This document shows, one piece after another, positions 49,130 through 57,682 of a stretch of DNA of 62,008 bases. A program made the position numbers and the translations under genes. The notes beneath the pieces are model-generated. The model did no database searches. It saw only the letters and a program-made list of their open reading frames with translations, and had not been told where the DNA came from. Location: positions 1-62,008 of the forward strand of contig JAEXAH010000132.1 of the NCBI GenBank assembly GCA_023458315.1, in the 5' to 3' direction. This stretch comes from Pseudomonadota bacterium. GTDB taxonomy: Bacteria; Pseudomonadota; Alphaproteobacteria; Rhodospirillales; Magnetospirillaceae. The stretch's first letter is position 1; each line of letters starts with the position of its first letter.

Positions 49130-49143
49130 AATTTCTAGTTATC
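49125..49143 (-). repeat. Right 19-bp inverted repeat of the two-gene cassette
   Basis: On the minus strand GATAACTAGAAATTATGGC, identical to 45061-45079. It contains the TAA stop of the tyrosine recombinase and the ATG of the GT2/PIG-L gene. Confidence 0.9.
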
Positions 49144-50071
49144 GGCCCTTTGGCGTCCCCATCCTTCCAAAGGTGTCCGCCCGCTCCAGCGTGGCTCGCA
49201 GGCTGCTGTCGCTGACTTGGGTGTAGATCTGGGTGGTAGCGATGCTCGCGTGTCCTAGCAGTTTCTGAACGAAGCGGATATCGACACCAGCTTCGATCAA
49301 CTGGGTCGCCGCAGTATGTCGCAGCATGTGCGGGGTAACGCGCCGGGACAGGGCGGCACGGATGGCGATCGCGGCGAGACGGCGACGAATGTATTGCGGA
49401 GACACAGGATCGCCGAAGGTCGAGACCAGGAGGCGCTCTTCCCGGGTTCGTATCCGTTGCCTGGCGAGAAGATAGGATCGTAGGATGGCTTTCGCGTCCT
49501 CCCCGACCAGATAGACGTGGCGCTCGCGGTTTCCTTTGCCACGGACCAGCAGGATGCCTTCCTGCCCGTTGACGTCCGCCAACATCGCGTTGGCCAATTC
49601 GCCGACCCGCAGGCCGGTGACAAACAGGGTCACCAGCACGAAATACATCATCCTGGCCGAGTGGGTGTCCCGATCAAGGGCTTCCTGCCGTGCCGTCGCT
49701 AGCAGCTTGCGGATGTCCTCGACCGCGAGGGCGCGGGGAAGGCGGCGGGGGAGACGGATGGTAAGATCCAACCGATGAAACGGGCTGACGGCCAGCAACT
49801 CTTCCCGCTCAAGCCACTTGAACAATTGTCTCACCGTGGCCATGCGCCGTTTGACGCTGGCCTCCTTCAGTCGTTGCTCCCGCAGCATCATCCCGACGTA
49901 CCGGCGAAGCTCCTCCCTGCCGATGTCGATTACCGGCATGCCGGACCCCAGATGCATCTGGGCATGAGCCAAATCCGCTTCATATGCTTTCAGGGTGTGC
50001 GGGGACAGTGTCCTCGCGGCACGGCAATAATCGAGGAAGGACTGAACGGCAGCAGCGAGAGAGATTTCCAT
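49139..50071 (-). CDS. Tyrosine recombinase (XerC/D-like, 310 residues)
   Basis: An N-terminal SAM-like core-binding domain (about 5-95) precedes the catalytic domain. All active-site residues are visible: R155 (GLRVGEL), K179 (RGKGNRERH), H248 and R251 (TPHMLRHT), H274 (LGHASI), Y283 (QIYT). The start at 50071 gives the usual XerC/D-size protein; a longer frame upstream is not homologous. Its stop codon lies in the right inverted repeat of the cassette, so it may catalyse inversion of that cassette, integration of the island, or both. Intact and probably active. Confidence 0.93.
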   Translation of the reverse strand: MEISLAAAVQSFLDYCRAARTLSPHTLKAYEADLAHAQMHLGSGMPVIDIGREELRRYVGMMLREQRLKEASVKRRMATVRQLFKWLEREELLAVSPFHRLDLTIRLPRRLPRALAVEDIRKLLATARQEALDRDTHSARMMYFVLVTLFVTGLRVGELANAMLADVNGQEGILLVRGKGNRERHVYLVGEDAKAILRSYLLARQRIRTREERLLVSTFGDPVSPQYIRRRLAAIAIRAALSRRVTPHMLRHTAATQLIEAGVDIRFVQKLLGHASIATTQIYTQVSDSSLRATLERADTFGRMGTPKGR

Positions 50072-50314
50072 GGGATGAAGCCCAAGAGATTCGGATAAGC
50101 GGGCTTTTCCCAGTCTGCACGCAACATGGCAATACCATCTGATCACAGCTCTACTTGGGCCATATCAATGTGGCATCATGCAACTCTTTGAATAGATGAT
50201 GGGTGAATGCGTTTTGCAACGTGTGCTATACCATAGCCACCTACAGTATCGTTTCCTCATACACCCCTCTGACGGCCCCTCCATTCGCCCTCCCAATGAC
50301 ATTTCCCCCCGCTT

Positions 50315-50347
50315 GTTCATCGCACAAACGGGTGTTTGTCGATGAAC
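50315..50347. promoter_or_regulatory. Dyad upstream of the serine recombinase (candidate recombination site)
   Basis: GTTCATCGCACAAAC and GTTTGTCGATGAAC form an inverted repeat with one extra C in the left arm and a GGGT centre. It lies 68 bases before the serine recombinase gene, in a 343-base gap without other genes. It could be a res-type site or an operator. Confidence 0.5.
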
Positions 50348-50414
50348 AGGCGTCCGGGGGCTCCATCCGGCGTTGGGACCCGGCATCCTGCATCTGCATG
50401 ATGGGGTTGTCGGG

Positions 50415-51110
50415 ATGGAGAAATTTGTCGCGTACTACCGGGTGTCGACGGACGCCCAAGGGCGAAGCGGACTCGGGCTGGAGGCCCAGAAGGCGACTGT
50501 CACCGCCTTCCTGAAGCCCGGCGAAGAGGTGGTCGCCGAATACCTGGAAGTGGAGACCGGCAAGGGTGCGGACGCGTTCGCCCGACGCCCCCAACTCGCG
50601 GCGGCTGTGGCGGAATGTCGCAGGACAAAGTCGAAGCTCCTCGTGGCGAAGCTGGACCGCCTCGCCCGTAACGTCAGGTTCTTCCTCGAACTCATGGACA
50701 GCCACGGTGTGACCGTCGCCTTCTGCGACGTCCCCGAGACCGCCGGGCCGATGGGCCGGTTCATGTTGACCACGCTTGCCGCCGTAGCGGAGCTCGAAGC
50801 AGGCATGATCTCGGAACGGACGAAAGCCGCCCTCGCAGCCGCCAAAGCCCGAGGGACACGCCTGGGCAATCCGCGGATCCACGCCGGCGCCAAAGCCTTT
50901 GCGGAAAGCCGCGAGGCAGTCTTCAGGGCCAAATACCTCGACGGGATCGACCTGGCGGCTGAGATCAGGGCATTGCGGGAAGCCGGCGTCACCGGCTACA
51001 GGGACATCGCGGAGGCGCTCAACGCTCGGGGCGTCCCCACACCCCGGGGCGCAAGGTGGCATCCGGCTTCGGTTCACAGGCAGATGAAGCGGTTGGGCAT
51101 GAACGCCTGA
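50415..51110 (+). CDS. Serine recombinase (resolvase/invertase family)
   Basis: The 231-residue protein has the resolvase catalytic domain: nucleophile S11 in YYRVSTDAQ, then LLVAKLDRLARNVRFFLELM and MGRFMLTTLAAVAELEAGMIS, the long dimerisation helix. The C-terminal part is a small recombinase-type DNA-binding domain (DIAEALNARGVPTPRGARWHP). The start at 50415 was chosen because it gives the standard first beta-strand. Length is like small resolvases, not large integrases. Confidence 0.93.
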   Translation: MEKFVAYYRVSTDAQGRSGLGLEAQKATVTAFLKPGEEVVAEYLEVETGKGADAFARRPQLAAAVAECRRTKSKLLVAKLDRLARNVRFFLELMDSHGVTVAFCDVPETAGPMGRFMLTTLAAVAELEAGMISERTKAALAAAKARGTRLGNPRIHAGAKAFAESREAVFRAKYLDGIDLAAEIRALREAGVTGYRDIAEALNARGVPTPRGARWHPASVHRQMKRLGMNA

Positions 51111-51136
51111 CCGCCCAGGCTTCGCCGAAGCGAGGT

Positions 51137-51164
51137 CATGAAGTCATGGACCCATGACTTCATG
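51137..51164. repeat. CATG-type hairpin H1
   Basis: CATGAAGTCATG and CATGACTTCATG pair perfectly over 12 bases with a GACC loop. It lies between the convergent ends of the serine recombinase and the 714-residue gene. Related hairpins are at 53445-53472 and 57292-57333. Confidence 0.8.
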
Positions 51165-51172
51165 GACGGCGA

Positions 51173-53317
51173 TCACCCTTTCCGGTTCCCCAACCTCGAC
51201 TGCCCTGCCACCGGATCGTAGAGCTCCAGGCTGCGGCCCGTCCGCTCCCAGTCCAGCCACTTCTCGACCTCGGGAAGCCGCCACCAGCCCCTCACGTAGT
51301 CCCCATGTCCACGGTCCAGGAGCCTGTCGATGTTGGCGAGCTCCCAGTAGACCTCCCACACCAGCTTCCGGCGGCCGACGACGGCGTCGAGGTAGACCTC
51401 GTCCCCTTGCCATTCGCTGATGGTCAGCCGGATGCGCTCCTCGTCCACCGGCTCCGACCTGACCTCATCAATGACGCCCTCGCGGTCGCATTCCATGACC
51501 GCAGGACGGCCGGCGACGATGCCCGCGACCCATCGAAGGAGTTCGCCCGCGTCCCACATGGTGTCGGCGACCTCGACCAGGCGTCCCTGCCGACCCGCGA
51601 TGAACACCATGTCGAACCACAGCGACTTGGTCGCGGCAAAGCGGACCTCGATCGGGGCTTCATCGGGCAAGGGGGCTTCCATGGCATCCTCCGGTGAGCA
51701 CGGCACCCATGCATCCCACCAATCCACAATGGCCTTCAGCTTCGGGACCGACGTGGCGTCGACGCGGAAACGGAAGTTGTCCCACCGCGACACGAAGTGA
51801 CACCCCGCACGGTAGAAGTCCCATTGCTCCGGCGGCCCGGCGATGGGCTCCTCGCGGACGGGATTGTTGGCGTCCTGCACGTGGTAGACCGCGGACAGGT
51901 AGCTCTCGCACAGTAGCAGGCGGGCGTCGGCGGCCTTCCGCCGGCCCGCATGGATCCATATCCGCTTCCACCCGGGCTGCAGGTTCCTGATCCGGATCAG
52001 GAGCGTGCGGGCGTCGGAACGCTCGGACAGGGGGATCGGTTCGGACAGGTCGCGGCTGAGAGCGAGGGCCTCCGTCAGCACCTGCACGGCCACGGGATGG
52101 CCCGACGGGTCGGCCTTCGCCTCCTCCAGCGTCAGTTCCATGAGGTGCCGCAGGTAGGCCCTGCACGTCCCGGGATCGGTCTTCAGCAGGGCGTTCATGG
52201 GCAGCAGGCAGGTGACCTGCTCGGTGCCGCCCGATCCGGCGACGTCGATGGCCTTGAGGAGCCTGCGCCGCCAGGTCGGCATCTCTGCCAGAAGGGCCGC
52301 CCGCCGGACCGCCTTCCTGCTCGGGGTGCGCTCCTCCTGTCGGACCTCCCGCACCCGCCGCAGGACGGCGGTCTTCGCGAAGATCCACTTCCACTTGACC
52401 CGACTCCACGCCTTGCGGAGGGCGGGCGAGACGACGTCGGGCTTCTTCATGGCGGTCTCGGCCAGCTTGCCAAGCTTTGACAGCGTGCGTCCGACGACCC
52501 CGATCGGCGGCCCCGGCGGGCGGCCGTGGCGTTCCTGGTGGCGGTTCCAGTACCACAGCCATCCCTGGCGGGACATGCACAGCGACTGGAGTTCCCAATA
52601 GAACTCGTCCCTTTCGATCTCGCCCAGACCGGGGACGGACATCGACCAGACCTTATCCAGCCTGAACGTCCGCTGCTCCCCGGCGTCGAGGTCGATGCCG
52701 ATGAGGTGGATGGAGTGGTTCTTGTGCAGGAGGATGCGGTCGAGTCGGAACTGGCGGTCGCCGCTGGAATAGCCCAGTTCCACGGTGACGCCGATCCGGT
52801 CCACCAGCATGCCGTGGTCGAGGAAGCCGTTCAGCGGCGGCATCACGCCGAGGTTGCCAAGCCAGTAGTGCAGGCGGGACTTGGCCTTCCGCATGACGGG
52901 AAGGCGGATGCGCCCGCCCAGCGTCTCCAACACCGGCAATGGGCCTCGGGTCTTGCGCAGCCAAAGGCGGACGAGCGGCTGGCTTGGCGGCTTCGGGCCT
53001 CCGTCCATGGCCACCTTGCCGGCTTCGACTTCACGGCGGAGGATGGCTTCCCCCAGCCGCTCGGGGGCGAGGAGGCGCGCCAGCGTGCCGAGGGGACGGA
53101 TCTGGTCCGCCCGCATGGGCGTGCGGAAGCGGTGGCCCCACAGGTCGAAGACGACCCCGTCGTCCAAGACCTCGACGACGTGGGCGAGACCGGGGGAATC
53201 CGTCTCGTAGTGGACCCGGAGGAAGTCGATGCGGTCCTCGTCGACACGGCGCCTCGGGAACAGCTTGTCGATCCTGAACACGTCCCCCAGACGCAACGGC
53301 CTGCCGGCCCCTGACAT
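51173..53317 (-). CDS. Large protein with a WYL-like segment
   Basis: The 714-residue product has no signal peptide. A stretch at about 190-225 (LGYSSGDRQFRLDRILLHKN then HLIGIDLDAGEQRTFRLDKV) resembles a WYL domain, a ligand-sensing module found in regulators of defence systems. The rest is helical and basic (residues 300-380), with a Trp-rich C-terminal part (WWDAWVPCSPEDAM; YVRGWWRLPEVEKWLDW). I do not recognise the whole protein. The start at 53317 has GGGGGAGG upstream. It follows the viperin and HicA-like genes on the same strand and may be part of that transcript. Confidence 0.7.
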   Translation of the reverse strand: MSGAGRPLRLGDVFRIDKLFPRRRVDEDRIDFLRVHYETDSPGLAHVVEVLDDGVVFDLWGHRFRTPMRADQIRPLGTLARLLAPERLGEAILRREVEAGKVAMDGGPKPPSQPLVRLWLRKTRGPLPVLETLGGRIRLPVMRKAKSRLHYWLGNLGVMPPLNGFLDHGMLVDRIGVTVELGYSSGDRQFRLDRILLHKNHSIHLIGIDLDAGEQRTFRLDKVWSMSVPGLGEIERDEFYWELQSLCMSRQGWLWYWNRHQERHGRPPGPPIGVVGRTLSKLGKLAETAMKKPDVVSPALRKAWSRVKWKWIFAKTAVLRRVREVRQEERTPSRKAVRRAALLAEMPTWRRRLLKAIDVAGSGGTEQVTCLLPMNALLKTDPGTCRAYLRHLMELTLEEAKADPSGHPVAVQVLTEALALSRDLSEPIPLSERSDARTLLIRIRNLQPGWKRIWIHAGRRKAADARLLLCESYLSAVYHVQDANNPVREEPIAGPPEQWDFYRAGCHFVSRWDNFRFRVDATSVPKLKAIVDWWDAWVPCSPEDAMEAPLPDEAPIEVRFAATKSLWFDMVFIAGRQGRLVEVADTMWDAGELLRWVAGIVAGRPAVMECDREGVIDEVRSEPVDEERIRLTISEWQGDEVYLDAVVGRRKLVWEVYWELANIDRLLDRGHGDYVRGWWRLPEVEKWLDWERTGRSLELYDPVAGQSRLGNRKG

Positions 53318-53444
53318 TTTCGAGCCGCCTCCCCCGCAGGCTACGGTTGCACCTGCCACGGAAGATAGGGCCAACGGGCAGTCCGCTCAACCGGATAGAA
53401 GCAAGACTGCCTGCCAAGGGTGCCCGAAACGGTCACCTGATGTT

Positions 53445-53472
53445 CATGGCCTCATGAATCCATGAAGCCATG
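53445..53472. repeat. CATG-type hairpin H2
   Basis: CATGGCCTCATG and CATGAAGCCATG pair with one mismatch over a four-base AATC loop. It contains the stop codon of the HicA-like gene. Same design as H1 and H3. Confidence 0.7.
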
Positions 53473-53694
53473 GCCCTTGCCGCGAAAGCCCGGGGCTTGT
53501 CCTCCCGACCTGCGGACGTCCCGCAGGAAATTCCTGGAGCTTCTCCAATCGCTCGGAGTGCTGGGCACCACCACCGAACTCCGGCCGTCCGGCGACCGGA
53601 TTTTCCCGTGCTTGCTTCCCCATCGGAAGATCCATCCCTCTCCGACCAGCAATCGGACGAAGCGGTCGATTTCCTGGCAGTTGCTGTACTTCAT
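53452..53694 (-). CDS. HicA-like small protein coupled to viperin
   Basis: The 80-residue product MKYSNCQEIDRFVRLLVGEG continues with WIFRWGSKHGKIRSPDGR and VVVPSTPSDWRSSRNFLRDV. This is the small dsRBD-like layout of HicA/YcfA proteins: N-terminal helix, GSKHG loop with the conserved histidine, beta strand, C-terminal helix. HicA toxins are mRNA interferases, but no HicB partner is visible next to it. Its ATG overlaps the viperin stop by four bases, so the two are made together. Confidence 0.7.
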   Translation of the reverse strand: MKYSNCQEIDRFVRLLVGEGWIFRWGSKHGKIRSPDGRSSVVVPSTPSDWRSSRNFLRDVRRSGGQAPGFRGKGHGFMDS

Positions 53695-54662
53695 CGCCCG
53701 CCACCATCGACACCCGTGGCAGCGTAGCGCGACGCAAACCCATCCGACCTGAAAGCCATTTCCGCGAACGCCGCGGTCGCGCCGACCTCAAGGATGGACC
53801 TGCTGTAGCTGTAGCCCGGCATCCCGTCGCCGTTCTGGAAGAAGCGTCCGTGCGGATCGACCATGACGTAGGTCGTCTCCATGTCGCGGTTGTCCTCGAC
53901 CGTCATCATACTGCTGAAGGCCCGGTGGCGGTGGACGAACGAGCGGAAGGCCGCGGCATCGACCGCCAGTTCCCCCGTCAGGACAGGCAGCATCCGCATC
54001 ACCTTCCATCGGTCCGGACGCAGCCTCTGCACCAACCCGGACAGGTCTTCGTCTACGTTCGCCGAGGACACGACGGTGTTGAGCTTGACCACAAGCCCCG
54101 GATGCGTAGCCCGAGTTGCTAAAAGCAATGCTTCGGTGTCCCCCGGCGAAACGCCGTCACCGCCGGAAGACGTGCGACCGATCAGTCTGGCGGTCGCTGC
54201 ATCGGCGGTATCCATGCTGATGCCGAGTATGTCCAGATGCGGCGCCATTTTGGCCACGACCGCGGGCCGAGAACCGTTGGTGATCAGCGAGACGCGAAAG
54301 CCCAGCTCCCTGGCTTGGGCGGCGATTTCGGGCAGGCGATCTCCCAACAAGGTCGGCTCGCCACCGGCAAGGCTGAGACGCACCGCTCGCCACCGCAGAC
54401 GTTCCCGAAGGGAGGTGGTTGGATTGGCCGGGTCGAACAGATGGCGCAAGGACGCAAGCAGACGTCCCGTTTCGGTCGCGTCCCTCCACACCTCACATCC
54501 CGGGCCTCCTCCGTCCCAGGAGGCAAAGCAGTAACGGCATCGGAAGTTGCAAGCGGCGGTGAGGTGCCAATTGACGACCAATTCTTCGGCTTCGATGATA
54601 TGGGCAGGCACGGCCTTGGACTCCGGCAGATGAAAGCTGCCCAAACCGAACACACTCGCCAC
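53691..54662 (-). CDS. Prokaryotic viperin (antiviral radical SAM enzyme)
   Basis: The 323-residue protein has the radical-SAM cluster motif CNFRCRYC (C38, C42, C45) within VNWHLTAACNFRCRYCFAS. Viperin-specific features follow: LSLAGGEPTL, LITNGSR, LDILGISMDTAD, VKLNTVVSS, DRWKVMRML, and near the end TYVMVDPHGRFFQN with SRSILEVG. Viperins convert nucleoside triphosphates into 3'-deoxy-3',4'-didehydro chain terminators that stop phage transcription. The GTG at 54662 follows GGAG at good spacing; the frame extends upstream without homology. It is divergent from the TPR/ankyrin gene. Confidence 0.88.
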   Translation of the reverse strand: MASVFGLGSFHLPESKAVPAHIIEAEELVVNWHLTAACNFRCRYCFASWDGGGPGCEVWRDATETGRLLASLRHLFDPANPTTSLRERLRWRAVRLSLAGGEPTLLGDRLPEIAAQARELGFRVSLITNGSRPAVVAKMAPHLDILGISMDTADAATARLIGRTSSGGDGVSPGDTEALLLATRATHPGLVVKLNTVVSSANVDEDLSGLVQRLRPDRWKVMRMLPVLTGELAVDAAAFRSFVHRHRAFSSMMTVEDNRDMETTYVMVDPHGRFFQNGDGMPGYSYSRSILEVGATAAFAEMAFRSDGFASRYAATGVDGGGR

Positions 54663-54793
54663 CAAGCTCTCCACGAAACGGGACGTACAGGCAGGAAAAT
54701 CGCCCTGATTTGCCGGGTGTACGGGCGGTTTCGTTTCCTGTCGTCGTCGCCCTCGGCATAATCGGGGGGACGCAACCGAACCGGGCAAATGAC

Positions 54794-57319
54794 GTGAGCT
54801 CCATCCATTCCTATGCGGCCCTCCTGCTGGAGATCGAACAGGCGTTCGGCAGCAAATCCAGGCAGACGCCGGTGAAACACCGCTTCGCCAACCTTGAGAA
54901 GAAGATGTCCGAGCATGCCGAGATGGCCGGGGACATCATCCACGGGATACTCGGCGCCCTGCACTTGGATCACGATCCCGAACTGCTCGACGATCTTCTA
55001 CAGGCCTGGGAGGAGAGCATGGGGTTCCATGCCGCCATCGAGCACCGCACCCGGACGTTCGGTGCGGATGAACGCCAGGTCGCATGGCATCTGCTGGCTT
55101 ATCAGTTCGCTGCATGGGCCGGTCGCAAATACGCCTTCTGGAGCCTTCATGCGCCGGTGGCGCCGGGGATGCCAGGAGGGGACCTGTGGTTCCTGCCGCG
55201 ACCATCGCCGGAGGATCCCTCGCGCCTTCGCTTGCCCGTCCAGACCGCCGCGCAATGGTGGCGCGATCTGCTCGACTGTCCATTGGAAGCCATTTGGAAA
55301 GACGACCAACACAGCGGCAGCCGGATCAAAAACCTCCAGAACTGGGAAAACGGAACTCTGCCCAGCCGAATCAATATCGACGCGGCCTTCGATGCCGACT
55401 GGCAATTCCAATACGGAGGCACGTTCCGGGACAGGGCGGACGAGCCGCTGGGGGTTCGCTTCCAAGAGGCGGTGAAGTTCGCGACCATCCGCAAGAAGCA
55501 GGACGCGGAAGCCCTGGCGAGCGAAATCCCCGCCGTCCCACGCTCGCTCTTCGATTTGGCCTTATCGGGAAATGCGGACGAGCGGGTGAAGGAGATCTTC
55601 GTTCGGGCAGTCGCGCAGCGCTGGCAGGAGCCCTCCAACGAGACCGTGCGTCGCCGCTTCCTTCTGGCTCGTGTCGTTCAGGACTGCCACCAGCGAATCG
55701 CCAAACTGATCGGCCCGAATGTGGACTTCGACACTGCCGACCCTGTCGCCAACAAGGCCCGGCAGCTTTGGACGCTGGTCGAGGCGAGTTACATCTTCAC
55801 CTTGGAAGCCGAGCGCGGCTGCCGGTCGGTAGCGGAAGGCAACCGCCGTTTTATGGAGCTTGTTCCGTATTGGTTGGCCCAAGGCCCCTTCAAATCGGTC
55901 ATGCCCATTGGAGCCGGGACGAGTGAGGAATTTGCCGATTTTCTGACCGACCGATTCCGGGAGCTTGGCGACGGGATTGATGACCTGTTCAAGAATGGTC
56001 TCCTTCCGGCGGGCTTGGCCCAGAGTGCGGTGGACAAGGATACGGTTGCCGCCCGGCGGGACATGGAAGAATTGCTGGCCCGATTGCGGAACGCGGTGGA
56101 GGCCGGGCGGCGAGACGAGGCGGATCGCCTGCTCATCGAGGTCGAACACCATCCGAGGAGAAACGAATTCCCGGCGGACGTCTCGTATCTGCAAGGGCGA
56201 CATCGGCTCAACCTGAGCGACGCCGACGGCGCGAGGAAGCATTTCGACGCGGCGTTCGATGTGTCTCGCCAGGGCGGCGTCGGCCCGGTCAGGAAAGAAG
56301 CCGCTTATGCCTGCCTGGGAATGGCGATGGGCTTCGGTAGCTTCGACAGCAAGGCGGAGAAATACTTCCGGGTGATCGCCAGGGGATTGGACCCTTCGGA
56401 AACGGCAGGATTGCGACCTTGGGAGATGATGGCGCCCGAGAGCCAGGATGTCCTGTACCGCAATGTCGCACGCATGGCTTCTGAGCGGTTCTGGGATGGC
56501 CTATACCGCCCCTATGCCGGATCACCTCGCCTTCGGCGCCCCGCCGAGATCAGGTTCGAAGAAATCTGCAAAGGGGGACTCGGGGCCATCATGACGGGCG
56601 ACAGGGACTCCGTCCGCCGGTGGGTCCAAAGCAACAAGAAGATACTTGCCGAACGGATGCAGGATGTCCAAGGGGACACCGTTTTCGGGCTGATGTTGAA
56701 AATGGCAAACACGGCGGATAACCCGGCATCGACACCCAGTGTCCCATGGCATCAGAGACTTGTTCTCAAGATGTCTGCTCCGCGCTTGCGAGCGGGCCTG
56801 CACCTCCTTGCCGAGGAACTGCCCACCAAGGCGTTGGACACCCCGGACTTCAAGTGTCAGACCCCCTTGATGCTTTCCGCCGTCCAAGGCGATGCCACAC
56901 TTGTCCGTATCCTGCTCGACAGAAAGGTGGAGTTCGACGCCCAAGATCTTTGGGGGCGGACGGCCCTCCACGCCGCGGCGGCCAACCGTTCGTCCGAATG
57001 TTTCCTGCTGATCCTTCAAAAAGGGGCCAATGCCGCTATCAGGACCGGAACTTCGCGCCCCCTGTCCGCCCTTGCATCCGCGGTCAGATTTGGCCTCCCC
57101 CAGGCCGTGAAGGCCACGCTGGAAATGCAGGGTTCCAGGTTCAGTCGAGAGGAGATCGAGGGGATACTGTTAATGGTCAGCGACATCCTTGGAAACTACA
57201 AAGACTACCGCAGGGTCCTGGGCGAAGAAGGGCGGCAGGTCGGACCGAAGCCGGCGTACCGAATGATTGAGGAGGCTTTGAGCCATCACCTGGGCGGCCA
57301 TGTCCTCATGGACCCATGA
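54794..57319 (+). CDS. TPR/ankyrin-repeat protein divergent from viperin
   Basis: With the GTG at 54794 the protein has 841 residues. The N-terminal 350 residues are of unknown type. A middle part (about 430-560) has TPR-like helical pairs (DADGARKHFDAAFDVSRQGG). At about 695-770 there are ankyrin repeats (CQTPLMLSAVQGDATLVRIL and GRTALHAAAANRSSECFLLI). The stop codon lies inside hairpin H3. Starts are uncertain; a second choice is the ATG at 54905. It may be a partner or sensor for the viperin unit, but nothing in the sequence proves that. Confidence 0.75.
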   Translation: MSSIHSYAALLLEIEQAFGSKSRQTPVKHRFANLEKKMSEHAEMAGDIIHGILGALHLDHDPELLDDLLQAWEESMGFHAAIEHRTRTFGADERQVAWHLLAYQFAAWAGRKYAFWSLHAPVAPGMPGGDLWFLPRPSPEDPSRLRLPVQTAAQWWRDLLDCPLEAIWKDDQHSGSRIKNLQNWENGTLPSRINIDAAFDADWQFQYGGTFRDRADEPLGVRFQEAVKFATIRKKQDAEALASEIPAVPRSLFDLALSGNADERVKEIFVRAVAQRWQEPSNETVRRRFLLARVVQDCHQRIAKLIGPNVDFDTADPVANKARQLWTLVEASYIFTLEAERGCRSVAEGNRRFMELVPYWLAQGPFKSVMPIGAGTSEEFADFLTDRFRELGDGIDDLFKNGLLPAGLAQSAVDKDTVAARRDMEELLARLRNAVEAGRRDEADRLLIEVEHHPRRNEFPADVSYLQGRHRLNLSDADGARKHFDAAFDVSRQGGVGPVRKEAAYACLGMAMGFGSFDSKAEKYFRVIARGLDPSETAGLRPWEMMAPESQDVLYRNVARMASERFWDGLYRPYAGSPRLRRPAEIRFEEICKGGLGAIMTGDRDSVRRWVQSNKKILAERMQDVQGDTVFGLMLKMANTADNPASTPSVPWHQRLVLKMSAPRLRAGLHLLAEELPTKALDTPDFKCQTPLMLSAVQGDATLVRILLDRKVEFDAQDLWGRTALHAAAANRSSECFLLILQKGANAAIRTGTSRPLSALASAVRFGLPQAVKATLEMQGSRFSREEIEGILLMVSDILGNYKDYRRVLGEEGRQVGPKPAYRMIEEALSHHLGGHVLMDP

Positions 57320-57333
57320 GGACATGGCCGCCC
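57292..57333. repeat. CATG-type hairpin H3
   Basis: GGGCGGCCATGTCCTCATG and its exact complement (19 bp) enclose a GACC loop. It contains the stop codons of both convergent genes that meet here. It has the same CATG-loop-CATG design as H1 and H2. Confidence 0.85.
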
Positions 57334-57668
57334 TCCATCCGCCGGTCGTGCTCCGACCACCATTCCTCGGGCGTCACATCGTCCATGCCTTGCGGGGAAC
57401 GTTGGTTGCCATGGTGGTCGAGCGGCTGTTCGCGTCCGCTCGACCACTCGTCGATGACTGCCCCCAGCAAGAAGACCGCATCTTTGGGGCGCCAATCAAC
57501 AAGCCATCCCTTGGCATCGATGTCCTTGGACGGTTCACGAATGCGCCAAACATAATCCCGGCTGAACCTTGACCGGTCTATCGTGACGTTGACGACTTCC
57601 ACCTCGGCAAGGGCGCGGGCAGAATCGGTGTCACCGTGCGGCCAGAGGTCGATGCTGATTTTGAGCAT
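57306..57668 (-). CDS. Small hypothetical protein
   Basis: The 120-residue product starts MLKISIDLWPHGDTDSARAL and looks beta-rich (EVEVVNVTIDRSRFSRDYVW), with a Trp-rich and acidic C-terminal half (VTPEEWWSEHDRRMEGG). Its stop is in hairpin H3 and overlaps the end of the ankyrin gene by 14 bases. No family function is known to me. Confidence 0.6.
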   Translation of the reverse strand: MLKISIDLWPHGDTDSARALAEVEVVNVTIDRSRFSRDYVWRIREPSKDIDAKGWLVDWRPKDAVFLLGAVIDEWSSGREQPLDHHGNQRSPQGMDDVTPEEWWSEHDRRMEGGHVLMGP

Positions 57669-57682
57669 GGGGAGGTTTCGTC

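Noticed and set aside
50241..51077. 278-codon open frame antisense to the serine recombinase
   Set aside because: It mirrors the recombinase, whose active-site residues are all present on the plus strand.
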